NCBI GenBank assembly: GCA_023423775.1
Contig: JAFAEZ010000147.1
Location: forward strand, 1 to 13,040
DNA length: 13,040 bases
DNA from: Pseudomonadota bacterium
GTDB lineage: Bacteria; Pseudomonadota; Alphaproteobacteria; Sphingomonadales; Sphingomonadaceae
Reading direction: 5' to 3'
The notes below the pieces were generated by a model. It saw only the letters and a list, made by a program, of their open reading frames with translations. It was not told the DNA's origin and did not search any database. Position numbers and translations under genes: made by a program. The stretch's first letter is position 1. The number at the start of each line of letters is the position of its first letter. Below are positions 1 to 6,616 of the stretch, one piece after another.

Positions 1-222
1 GCGCCGGCGCGCGCCAAGGACAAGATGCCGGCGCGGGCCAAGGCGGCCTTCACGCTGCGCCTCGATCCCGACCGGCATCTGCGCCTGCGCCTCGCCGGTG
101 CGGTCACGCGCCGCTCGGCCCAGCAGATCGTCAGCGAGGCGCTCGACAATTTCCTCGAGACGCTGCCCGAGCTCGACACGGTGGCCAAGCAGCTGCCGGC
201 CCAGGTGGGCAAGCGGAATTAG
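1..222 (+). CDS. Small ribbon-helix-helix-like protein, 5' end cut off by the window
   Basis: The reading frame is open from the first base and stops with TAG at 220-222, so the true start probably lies before the window; an ATG at 25 is only an internal candidate. The visible 73 residues contain a short beta-strand-like FTLRL, a basic helix (DRHLRLRLAGAVT), a turn, and a second helix (SAQQIVSEALDNFLETL). This order resembles the ribbon-helix-helix fold of small DNA-binding or antitoxin-type proteins. The stop lies 13 nt before the start of the SPOR gene, so the two are probably co-transcribed. In sphingomonads a ParA-like ATPase often precedes such a gene; that is recalled context and cannot be seen here. 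The fold call is moderate, and no DNA target or partner can be named. Confidence 0.7.
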   Translation, partial: APARAKDKMPARAKAAFTLRLDPDRHLRLRLAGAVTRRSAQQIVSEALDNFLETLPELDTVAKQLPAQVGKRN

Positions 223-223
223 C

Positions 224-227
224 GGAG
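224..227 (+). promoter_or_regulatory. Ribosome binding site deciding the SPOR gene start
   Basis: GGAG lies 8 nt before ATG 236. It supports that start over the longer open frame upstream, which overlaps the preceding gene. Confidence 0.6.
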
Positions 228-235
228 TGAATGGC

Positions 236-1537
236 ATGAACAATATGGCAGTGAAGATCGCCGCTTCGGGCCTCCTCCTCGGGGTGACCACGATCGGCTG
301 CACGCCGACCAGCCAGGTGCGTCCCGTGAGCCTGTCCGCCAAGGCGCCGAAGGCCAGCCAGGATGCCCCCAAAGCCTATGCGCTTGCCGAGCAGGCGATG
401 CGCCAAGGCGATTTCGCGACCGCTCTCATCCATGCCGAAGATGCCGTGGCGGCCGCGCCCAGCGATGTCGGCTACCGCATGTCGCTCGCCGATATCTATC
501 TGAAGAACGGGCGCTTCGCCTCGGCCGAGACGACCTTTTCGGACGTCCTGACGCTCAATCCTGGCAATGTGCGCGCCACGCTGAACCTCGCTTTGGTCCA
601 GATCGCGCTCGGCAAGAATTACGCCGCGCTCGTCCAGATCGACCGCCTGGCGGGCAGCGCTCCGGCCGGCGACGTCGGTCTCGCTTATGCGCTGGCCGGC
701 CAGCCGCAGCGTGCGATCGAGATGCTCGAGGCCGCGGCGCGCGAACAGAATGCCGATGGCCGCACCCGCCAGAACCTGGCCCTGTCCTACGCCCTCGCCG
801 GCGACTGGGAGAAGGCGCGCGTCACCGCGGCACAGGACATTTCTCCGGCCGAGCTCAACGACCGTCTGTCGCAGTGGGCGAGCTTCGCCCAGCCGACCGC
901 CGCCTGGACCCAGGTCGCCGGCCTGCTCGGCGTAACGCCGGCCGAGGACCTCGGCCAGCCGACCCGCCTCGCGCTGGCCCCGGCCGTCTCGCAGGACGTG
1001 CAGCTTGCCGCTGCTCCAGCGCCTGCGCCGGTCGAGGTCGCGCAGGCCGAAACCCAGCCGCCCGCGTCCGAGTCGGTCCCCGCCTCCATTTACGCCGCCG
1101 CCGCGCAGTCGCTGGTCGTGCCGGCCGCGCCGGTGATCCAGGCCTCGGCCGAGATCGCGCCCGCCCCGATCCCGGCCTTCGTGCCGCGCAAGGCGCCGCG
1201 TATTGCCGGTGCGATGCAGATGAAGGCAGAGCGTGCCGCGAAGACCGGCCGCTATGTCGTGCAGATCGGCGCCTATCGCTCGGCCGGCCAGGTCGAGACG
1301 GCGTGGGACCGCGCCCACAAGCGCTACGACCTGGCAGAGCTCGAGCCGCTCAGCACCACCGTCACCATTCCTGGTCGCGGCACCTTCCACCGCCTGTCGG
1401 TCTCGGGCTTCGAGACTCCGCGCGAAGCCTCGCAGGTCTGCGGCACGATCCGCGCCAAGGGCGGCGCCTGCTTCGTCCGCGTCACCGCCGGCGACGCGCC
1501 GGTGCGCTGGGCCTCGCGCGCCTCGGCCCGCGGCTAA
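236..1537 (+). CDS. TPR and SPOR domain protein, probable lipoprotein
   Basis: This 433-aa protein probably binds denuded peptidoglycan at the division site through its C-terminal SPOR domain. The N-terminus is a short hydrophobic signal ending TTIGC. Cys22 is a possible lipidation site, but Thr at -3 makes the lipobox imperfect. Residues about 45-190 hold TPR-like helical repeats (AEQAMRQGDFATALIHAEDA; LADIYLKNGRFASAE with LNPGN after it). A Pro/Ala-rich linker covers about 240-330. SPOR spans about 339-420, with YVVQIGAY at its start, a central FHRLSV strand and a final CFVRV strand. The start at ATG 236 is chosen because GGAG (224-227) lies 8 nt upstream and a signal sequence begins there; the frame is open further upstream without such support. 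It follows the RHH-like gene and ends in an intrinsic terminator. The domain call is firm, the exact role is inferred. Confidence 0.88.
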   Translation: MNNMAVKIAASGLLLGVTTIGCTPTSQVRPVSLSAKAPKASQDAPKAYALAEQAMRQGDFATALIHAEDAVAAAPSDVGYRMSLADIYLKNGRFASAETTFSDVLTLNPGNVRATLNLALVQIALGKNYAALVQIDRLAGSAPAGDVGLAYALAGQPQRAIEMLEAAAREQNADGRTRQNLALSYALAGDWEKARVTAAQDISPAELNDRLSQWASFAQPTAAWTQVAGLLGVTPAEDLGQPTRLALAPAVSQDVQLAAAPAPAPVEVAQAETQPPASESVPASIYAAAAQSLVVPAAPVIQASAEIAPAPIPAFVPRKAPRIAGAMQMKAERAAKTGRYVVQIGAYRSAGQVETAWDRAHKRYDLAELEPLSTTVTIPGRGTFHRLSVSGFETPREASQVCGTIRAKGGACFVRVTAGDAPVRWASRASARG

Positions 1538-1562
1538 ACCAGCCATTCCAACTTTGGGGGCA

Positions 1563-1588
1563 GGGGCGGCTTCGGCCGCCCCTTTTTT
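1563..1588 (+). terminator. Intrinsic terminator of the SPOR gene
   Basis: GGGGCGGC, loop TTCG, GCCGCCCC, followed directly by six T. This is an 8-bp perfect stem with a UUCG tetraloop and U-tract, a textbook rho-independent terminator on the plus strand, 25 nt after the SPOR stop. The T-run overlaps the pyrB stop codon (1587-1589, minus strand). Read from the minus strand the hairpin has no U-tract, so termination of pyrB here would be weaker. Confidence 0.93.
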
Positions 1589-2522
1589 ATGCGCCGCGGC
1601 GGTCGCGCGTCAGCACGTCAAGGCACGCCATGCGCACGGCCACGCCCATCTCAACCTGGTCGAGGATGACCGAGCGCTCCGGGTCGTCGGCGACGTCGCC
1701 GTCTATCTCGACGCCGCGGTTCATCGGGCCGGGGTGCATGACGACGGCATCAGGGGCGGCGAGGGCGAGCCTGTCGCGCGTCAGTCCGTAAAGGCTGTGA
1801 TAGTCGCCGAGCGAGGCCGATACCGCTTCCTCCATCCGCTCGCGCTGGATGCGCAGCATCATGACGACGTCGGCGCCGGCGATGCCTTGCTCAAGGTCGG
1901 TGAAAGCCTCGACGCACGCCGGTACCTGGTCCGGTAGTAACGCCCCCGGTCCGACGATCCGCACCTCGGCGCCGAGCATCGGCAGCGAGCGCAGGTTCGA
2001 TCCGGCGACGCGACTGTGGCGGATATCGCCGCAAATCGCGATCTTCAGACCTTCGATCCGGCCGAAGCGGCGACGAATGGTGAGCGCGTCGAGCAGGGCC
2101 TGGGTGGGGTGCTCGCCGCGGCCATCGCCCGCGTTGATCACGGGACAGTCCATCACCGCGGCGACGTCGCGCGCGGCGCCATTCGCCTCGTGGCGGATGA
2201 CGAGCAGATCGGGCCGCATTGCATTGAGCGTCTGCGCCGTGTCGACCAGGCTCTCGCCTTTCTTCACGCTGGAGGCGGCGACGTGGAAGTTGGCGACCTG
2301 TGCGCCGAGCCTCTTGCCCGCGATCTCGAACGAAAAGAGCGTCCGCGTCGAATTTTCGAAGAAAGCGTTGACCTGAGTGAGGCCGGCAAGGCGGCTATCC
2401 TGCTTGCGGGCGCCGCGGTTGAATTCGACCCACTGCTCCGCCTCGTCGAGGAGAAAGCGGATATCGTCTGGGGAAAGTCCCTCGATGCCGAGGAGGTGGC
2501 GGTGCGGAAAGGCTGTGGACAT
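1587..2522 (-). CDS. pyrB: Aspartate carbamoyltransferase catalytic chain
   Basis: PyrB makes N-carbamoyl-L-aspartate from carbamoyl phosphate and aspartate, the committed step of cytosolic pyrimidine synthesis. The 311-aa product has the family length and motifs: the carbamoyl-phosphate loop FFENSTRT (Ser58-Thr61), SSVKKGES with the catalytic-loop lysine near residue 88, GEHPTQALLDALTI, and HPGPMNRGVEI near the C-terminus. ATG 2522 is chosen because family members begin close to FPHRHLLGIEGL. An in-frame GTG at 2543 would add seven residues (318 aa) and cannot be excluded, since neither start has a strong Shine-Dalgarno. It lies 41 nt after the S9 peptidase stop on the same strand, so co-transcription is possible. 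No pyrC follows; the next gene is convergent. The stop codon sits in the terminator of the opposing SPOR gene. No regulatory chain (pyrI) is visible. Confidence 0.96.
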   Translation of the reverse strand: MSTAFPHRHLLGIEGLSPDDIRFLLDEAEQWVEFNRGARKQDSRLAGLTQVNAFFENSTRTLFSFEIAGKRLGAQVANFHVAASSVKKGESLVDTAQTLNAMRPDLLVIRHEANGAARDVAAVMDCPVINAGDGRGEHPTQALLDALTIRRRFGRIEGLKIAICGDIRHSRVAGSNLRSLPMLGAEVRIVGPGALLPDQVPACVEAFTDLEQGIAGADVVMMLRIQRERMEEAVSASLGDYHSLYGLTRDRLALAAPDAVVMHPGPMNRGVEIDGDVADDPERSVILDQVEMGVAVRMACLDVLTRDRRGA

Positions 2523-2563
2523 CGAGCCCCGCTCTAGGGCCACAGCCTTTCCGCCTCAAGCCG

Positions 2564-4489
2564 TCAGCTGCCCGGCTTCAAATGGGCATCGAGGAACTTG
2601 AGATAGGCCTCGGACGCCGAGATCCGGTTCGCCTTCCTGAGGAAGCCGTGGCCTTCGTCGGGGAAGACGAGATATTCGACCGGGACGTTGTTCGCCTTCA
2701 CCGCCGCGACCAGCTCGTCACTCTCGACTTTCAGCACGCGGGGGTCGTTCGCCCCCTGCACGACCAGCAGCGGCTTGATGATATTCTTGGCGTGGAACAG
2801 CGGCGAGATGCGGCGGTGGCGCTCGGCGTCGGTCTTGGGATCGCCCATCTCGTCATAGAGCGACTCGCGGAACGAGGCCCACCAGGGCGGGATCGATTCG
2901 AGCGTGCGGACCCAGTTGGTCACTCCGAAAATGTCGATGCCGGCGTCGAACACCTGCGGCTCGAACGCCAAAGCCGCGGCGACCATGTAGCCGCCATAGG
3001 ACCCGCCGACGATTCCGATCGCGTCGTCCGACACCCAGTCGAGCCCCTGGAGGAAGGCCTTGGACGCGACCACGTCCTTCAGGTCGACGTCGCCATGCTT
3101 CTTGTCGTCGAGGTGGTAGAAGGTCTTGCCGTAGCCCGAGGAACCGCGGTTGTTGATCGCGTAGACGGCATAGCCGTTGTTCACGAGGTGCTGAATCTGG
3201 GCCGAATAGCCGCGCCGGCTCTGGCCGCCGGGCCCGCCATGGACCCAGACGAGGGCCGGCACCTTGTTGGTCGCGCTCGCCTCGCGCGGCTTGTAGAGAA
3301 TGCCGGGCACTTCGAGTCCGTCATAGCTCTTGAACCGCGCCACGCTCGCCTCGACCAGCTGCTTCTCGTCGATGGCGGGATTGAGCGCCTTGGTCAGGCG
3401 CCGGGCCTGGCCGGTGGCGAGGTCGGCGACGAAGATATCGGACGGCGACGTGTCGGAGGCGACCGTGAAGGCGATCCTCTTCTCGTCCCGGTCGAAGCGG
3501 ACGGCGCCCACGTCGCCTTCGGGCAGGCCCTTGAGCGCGACGGTCTTGCCGTTCTTGTCCTGGATGGTGAGCCTGGTCGATCCGTCGGCGTTGAGCGCGG
3601 AGACGCGGTAGCGGCCCGAGGGCGAGTAGGAGACCGCCATCACGTCCCAGTCGGCCGCGATCATCGGCTTCTTGGCGCCGGTCGCGATGTCATAGGCCCA
3701 GGCCTGGCTGAACTCGCCGGTCTCGTTGGTGGAATAGACGAGGGTGCGGCCGTCGGGCGTGAAATCGTAGACGCCGTAGCTCACATTGCCCTGGTGCGGC
3801 GTCAGCAGCTTCGGCGCCCCGCCCGTCGAGAGGTCGGCCAGATAGAGGTTGTTGTCGGCGCTGGTCCGCTCCTTCACCAGCGCAGCATAGCGGCCGTCGC
3901 TGCTGATCGCGCCGACCGCATAGCCGTCATTCCGGAACACCGGCGTCTTGGCATAGGTGGCGGCGTCGAACGCGTAGATGTCGAACATCTTCGGGTCGCG
4001 CTCGTTGCTGGTGACCCAGAAGGTCTTGCCGTCCGCGCTCCAGCCGAGGAAGTCGGCCTTGACCTTGTCGCCGGGCGTCAGGTCGCGGACCGTGCCGTCG
4101 GCGAGGCGCACATAGACATGGCTGAGCTCGTTGCCCCCCTGGTCCGAGGTGAACAGGATCCGGTCGTCCTTGGGGAAGTAGCTCGCGGGAAAGATCGCAT
4201 TGTCCTTCGATCCGGTCAGCATCACCGGCGCGCCGCCCGAAACGGGAAGGGCATAGGCGTTGAACACGCCCGAGCTGTCGCTGCGCACCAGGATCGACCT
4301 GCCGTCGGCCGAGAAGCCGAAGCCGGCCGGCGCGGCAAGCCCGAAGGCGGTGGTGTCGTAAAAGGCCTGCGCCGAGTAACGCGGCAGAGCCGGGGCCGGG
4401 GCCGTCGCCGGCGCCGAAGCTTGAGCATGGGCCGCTCCGCCGAGCGCAAGGCTGGCGGATGCGAGCAAAAGGGCTGTCGTGAAGCGCAT
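2564..4489 (-). CDS. Secreted S9 family (prolyl oligopeptidase-type) peptidase
   Basis: This 641-aa serine peptidase has an N-terminal signal peptide (basic MRF, hydrophobic core, cleavage likely after GGAAHAQA), so it probably acts in the periplasm or outside. Residues about 40-370 form a WD40/PD40-like beta-propeller with repeated Asp-Gly turns (SADGRS, SSDGRYA, TPDGRT, SPSGRY), which in this family gates access of peptides. The C-terminal alpha/beta-hydrolase domain begins near 385 with VPALVWVHGGPGG. The catalytic triad is readable: Ser497 in GGSYGGYM, Asp582 in GANDPRV, His614 in DEGHGF. The start is secure, with GGGGAGGAACC immediately before ATG. It resembles acylaminoacyl or dipeptidyl peptidases of clan SC; substrate specificity cannot be read. 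A 22-bp inverted repeat lies 17 bp upstream of the start. It sits between ruvX and pyrB on the same strand and may be its own transcription unit. Confidence 0.95.
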   Translation of the reverse strand: MRFTTALLLASASLALGGAAHAQASAPATAPAPALPRYSAQAFYDTTAFGLAAPAGFGFSADGRSILVRSDSSGVFNAYALPVSGGAPVMLTGSKDNAIFPASYFPKDDRILFTSDQGGNELSHVYVRLADGTVRDLTPGDKVKADFLGWSADGKTFWVTSNERDPKMFDIYAFDAATYAKTPVFRNDGYAVGAISSDGRYAALVKERTSADNNLYLADLSTGGAPKLLTPHQGNVSYGVYDFTPDGRTLVYSTNETGEFSQAWAYDIATGAKKPMIAADWDVMAVSYSPSGRYRVSALNADGSTRLTIQDKNGKTVALKGLPEGDVGAVRFDRDEKRIAFTVASDTSPSDIFVADLATGQARRLTKALNPAIDEKQLVEASVARFKSYDGLEVPGILYKPREASATNKVPALVWVHGGPGGQSRRGYSAQIQHLVNNGYAVYAINNRGSSGYGKTFYHLDDKKHGDVDLKDVVASKAFLQGLDWVSDDAIGIVGGSYGGYMVAAALAFEPQVFDAGIDIFGVTNWVRTLESIPPWWASFRESLYDEMGDPKTDAERHRRISPLFHAKNIIKPLLVVQGANDPRVLKVESDELVAAVKANNVPVEYLVFPDEGHGFLRKANRISASEAYLKFLDAHLKPGS

Positions 4490-4505
4490 GGTTCCTCCCC
4501 GGTGT

Positions 4506-4527
4506 GTTATCTGACTATGTCAGTAAC
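4506..4527. promoter_or_regulatory. Inverted repeat upstream of the S9 peptidase, candidate operator
   Basis: GTTA(T)CTGAC - TAT - GTCAG TAAC: nine paired bases per arm with one unpaired T and a 3-nt centre. It lies 17-38 bp before the S9 start and overlaps where transcription would begin. The size and symmetry fit a dimeric repressor site, for example of the TetR type. No regulator gene is in the window, so the assignment is an inference. Confidence 0.45.
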
Positions 4528-4575
4528 ATGTGGTCGAGGCTAGGGCCAGAGCAAAGCCTTCGTCAAACCGGCCGA

Positions 4576-4597
4576 GTCAGGCCATCGTCAGGCCATC
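4576..4597. repeat. 11-bp perfect tandem duplication at the 3' end of ruvX
   Basis: GTCAGGCCATC occurs twice in direct succession. It covers the last codons and stop of ruvX on the minus strand. Because 11 is not a multiple of three, the second copy shifts the frame. With one copy the protein would end LTRPV after a few more codons; with two it ends LTMA. Confidence 0.85.
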
Positions 4598-5038
4598 GAT
4601 CGCGCCCTGGAGGATGTAGGCCGCGGCCATCTTGTCGACCAGTTCGGCGCGGCGGGCGCGGCTGGCGTCGGCATCGAGCAGGGTGCGTGTGACGGCCTGT
4701 GTCGACCAGCGTTCGTCCCAGAGCAGGATTGGCAGGCCGAGCGGCTCGAGATTGCGGGCGAAGGCGCGGGTCGACTGGGTACGGGGGCTGTCGCTGCCGT
4801 CGAGGTTGAGCGGCAGCCCCACCACGATTCCCGTCACGTTCTGGGCCGCCGCCAGCGCTTTCAGCTTGGCGAGGTCGGCGGTGAACTTGGTGCGCTTGAT
4901 CAGTTCCGCCGCGGTGGCGATCGTCCAGCCGGCATCGCAGAGAGCGACGCCGATCGTCTTGGTGCCGACGTCGAGGCCGAGCAGGCGCCCGCCCATCGGC
5001 AGCGCTTCGCGAAAGTCCCGGACCGCGCTGGTGATCAT
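4577..5038 (-). CDS. ruvX: RuvX/YqgF family nuclease-fold protein (putative pre-16S rRNA nuclease / Holliday junction resolvase)
   Basis: This 153-aa protein has the RNase H-like YqgF domain. GLDVGTKTIGVAL at about 21-33 carries the catalytic Asp23; GIVVGLPLNLDGS follows in the middle; DERWSTQAV and DKMAAAYILQ form the C-terminal acidic motifs. YqgF of E. coli processes the 5' end of 16S rRNA, while the older name assigns Holliday junction resolution; the sequence cannot separate these roles. The start ATG (5036-5038) overlaps the DUF3089 stop as ATGA, so the two genes are very likely translationally coupled. The last codons lie in an 11-bp tandem duplication that changes the reading frame, so the C-terminal few residues may be unlike those of relatives. 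The catalytic core is unaffected. Confidence 0.94.
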   Translation of the reverse strand: MITSAVRDFREALPMGGRLLGLDVGTKTIGVALCDAGWTIATAAELIKRTKFTADLAKLKALAAAQNVTGIVVGLPLNLDGSDSPRTQSTRAFARNLEPLGLPILLWDERWSTQAVTRTLLDADASRARRAELVDKMAAAYILQGAIDGLTMA

Positions 5039-6204
5039 GATTCGAGGAACTTCGCCAGCCGCGCCTCGGCGTCGGCGCGCAAATTCGCCCAGAACAGAGC
5101 GTAATCGTAGACGTGGTAATTGTTGCCGGGCAGCACATAAGGGCCGAGCTCGGGATCGTCCTCGCCGATCAGCAGGAAGCCGCGAACGTCGCAGCGCGCC
5201 GGCACGGCGGCCTTCACCAGCTTGGCCTGGGTGAGATCGCCATTGGGGACCAACGTGCCGAGATTGCGCTCCGGGCCCGCCTCGCCGCCGGCGGCGCCGG
5301 TCAGCGGGTTGACGCACAGCATCGGCGAGCCGACGCGCGGCGTTCCGTCGGGCGCGACCGATGCGTCGTAGACGTCGGTCACCATCTTCGGGTCGGCCGG
5401 TTCGGCAAAGCTCTGGAAGGCGATGATGCAGCCGGCCTGGTCGTTGGTCTCGCAGGCGGGCAGGCCGAGGGTCTTGAGGTCGGCGGTGACCGAGATCGGC
5501 CAGCCGATCACATAAGCCGCGGCGATACGCTTCGCGAGCGGGGTGCCGGCGATCCGCTCGCTCAGCAGCCGGGTGAGGTGCAGGCTGCCCTGGCTGTGCG
5601 CCGCGAGGATGATCGGGCGGTCGGCGGGCGCCTCCTTCAGGAATTCCTCGAAGGCGGCGAGCACGTCCTTGTAGGCGAAGGCGAGCGCCTTCTGCGCGTC
5701 CTCGTGGCTGGTGAGGAAGGCGCCGAACGTCGCCTGGCGGTATTTGGGCGCCCAGATCGCGCCGATCCCGTTGAAGGCGCTCGCCTGGCTGCGCACGAAC
5801 AGGGCTGCGCGCTGCTGGGAATCGGGATGGTCGAGCGGCGCGTTCCAGTGCGACCGCTCGAGATAGGAGGTCGGGTGTACGAAGAAGACCGAGGCTTTGG
5901 GCGGCGGTGCGGCGGCCGGCTCAGCCGATGGTTCAGGCGCGTCACCCTGCGGCTCGGCATCGGTCGGGCCATATCCATCGGGCAGCCACAGGGCCGGATT
6001 GTCGGCGATGTCGGGGCGCGCGATCCACATCGCTGCGTCGGCATAGGTCGGACCTTCGGGTGGAGCGGCCTCCTCCGCGAACGCGATGGTCGGCACCATC
6101 GTCGCCTTCATCAGGTCCATCTGGAAGATGCGATAGGCGATCGCGCCGGCGATGACCAAGATCGTCAGCCCCGCAACCACCCACAGAAAACGCCGCGCCA
6201 GCAT
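5035..6204 (-). CDS. DUF3089 alpha/beta-hydrolase-like protein, membrane anchored
   Basis: This 389-aa protein starts with MLARRFLWVVAGLTILVIAG, one transmembrane helix at about 5-24 that would place the rest in the periplasm. A Pro/Ala-rich linker (about 68-92) leads to a DUF3089 domain with FFVHPTSYLERSHWNAPLDH near its start and the nucleophile-elbow motif AAHSQGS, giving probable catalytic Ser204. The family is annotated only as lipase- or esterase-like; the substrate is unknown. The start is supported by GGAGAG four nt upstream. It is divergent from gatC across 124 bp and overlaps ruvX by the 4-nt ATGA. Several cysteines (ACETNDQAGC, MLCVNP, ARCDV) may form disulfides if the domain is periplasmic; that is an inference. 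Confidence 0.9.
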   Translation of the reverse strand: MLARRFLWVVAGLTILVIAGAIAYRIFQMDLMKATMVPTIAFAEEAAPPEGPTYADAAMWIARPDIADNPALWLPDGYGPTDAEPQGDAPEPSAEPAAAPPPKASVFFVHPTSYLERSHWNAPLDHPDSQQRAALFVRSQASAFNGIGAIWAPKYRQATFGAFLTSHEDAQKALAFAYKDVLAAFEEFLKEAPADRPIILAAHSQGSLHLTRLLSERIAGTPLAKRIAAAYVIGWPISVTADLKTLGLPACETNDQAGCIIAFQSFAEPADPKMVTDVYDASVAPDGTPRVGSPMLCVNPLTGAAGGEAGPERNLGTLVPNGDLTQAKLVKAAVPARCDVRGFLLIGEDDPELGPYVLPGNNYHVYDYALFWANLRADAEARLAKFLES

Positions 6205-6267
6205 CAATCTCTCCGAACAACGAGGTGCGCTCCAACAGCATGCCGCCGCATCTTTCAAGTCGGGATT

Positions 6268-6309
6268 GCCCGCGGGCGAGGCAGAAGCCGATTGAAGCGC
6301 CCGCGGGCG
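6268..6309. repeat. Paired palindromes between DUF3089 and gatC
   Basis: GCCCGCGGGCG occurs at 6268-6278 and again at 6299-6309, 31 bp apart start to start (about three helical turns). Each contains a perfect 10-bp palindrome, so the pair can also form a stem with a 20-nt loop. It lies in the divergent promoter region, just upstream of gatC. In a GC-rich genome such a word may recur by chance; a regulatory role is possible but unproven. Confidence 0.4.
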
Positions 6310-6328
6310 GATGCTAGCGGCCCTCACC

Positions 6329-6616
6329 ATGTCCGTCGACACTGCCACCGTCCGCCATATCGCCAAGCTTGCCCGGCTCGCCGTCACCGACGCGGAAGCC
6401 GAGGCGCTGGTGCCCGAACTCAACAACATCCTCGGCTGGGTCGAGCAATTGCGCGAGGTCGACGTCACCGGCGTCGAGCCGATGACCGCGGTCATCGCCA
6501 ACCAGCTGCGCCTGCGCGACGACGTCGTCTCCGACGGCGACAAGCGCGACGAGGTGCTCGCCAACGCGCCCGTCGCCGAGCATGGCTTCTTCGCCGTTCC
6601 CAAGGTTATCGAATAG
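6329..6616 (+). CDS. gatC: Asp-tRNA(Asn)/Glu-tRNA(Gln) amidotransferase subunit C
   Basis: GatC is the 95-aa small subunit that wraps around GatA and helps hold the GatCAB complex together. The sequence shows the family pattern: VRHIAKLARLAV at the N-terminus, a central LNNILGWVEQLREVDV helix, and the VEPM segment, then RDDVVSDGDKRDEVLANAP and the terminal GFFAVPKVIE. ATG 6329 is chosen because relatives begin with this spacing to RHIAKLARL. An in-frame ATG at 6311 would add six residues without a better ribosome site. No clear Shine-Dalgarno precedes it. It is the first gene of gatCAB; its TAG shares a base with the GTG of gatA (TAGTG). Confidence 0.95.
   Translation: MSVDTATVRHIAKLARLAVTDAEAEALVPELNNILGWVEQLREVDVTGVEPMTAVIANQLRLRDDVVSDGDKRDEVLANAPVAEHGFFAVPKVIE

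Noticed and set aside
131..1546. Long minus-strand frame (471 aa) opposite the SPOR gene
   Set aside because: Antisense shadow; Arg/Gly/Ala-rich composition and no domain, while the plus strand has clear TPR and SPOR features.
2582..4543. Very long plus-strand frame (653 aa) opposite the S9 peptidase
   Set aside because: It is the antisense shadow of a real gene with full catalytic triad and signal peptide; long opposite frames are common in GC-rich coding DNA.
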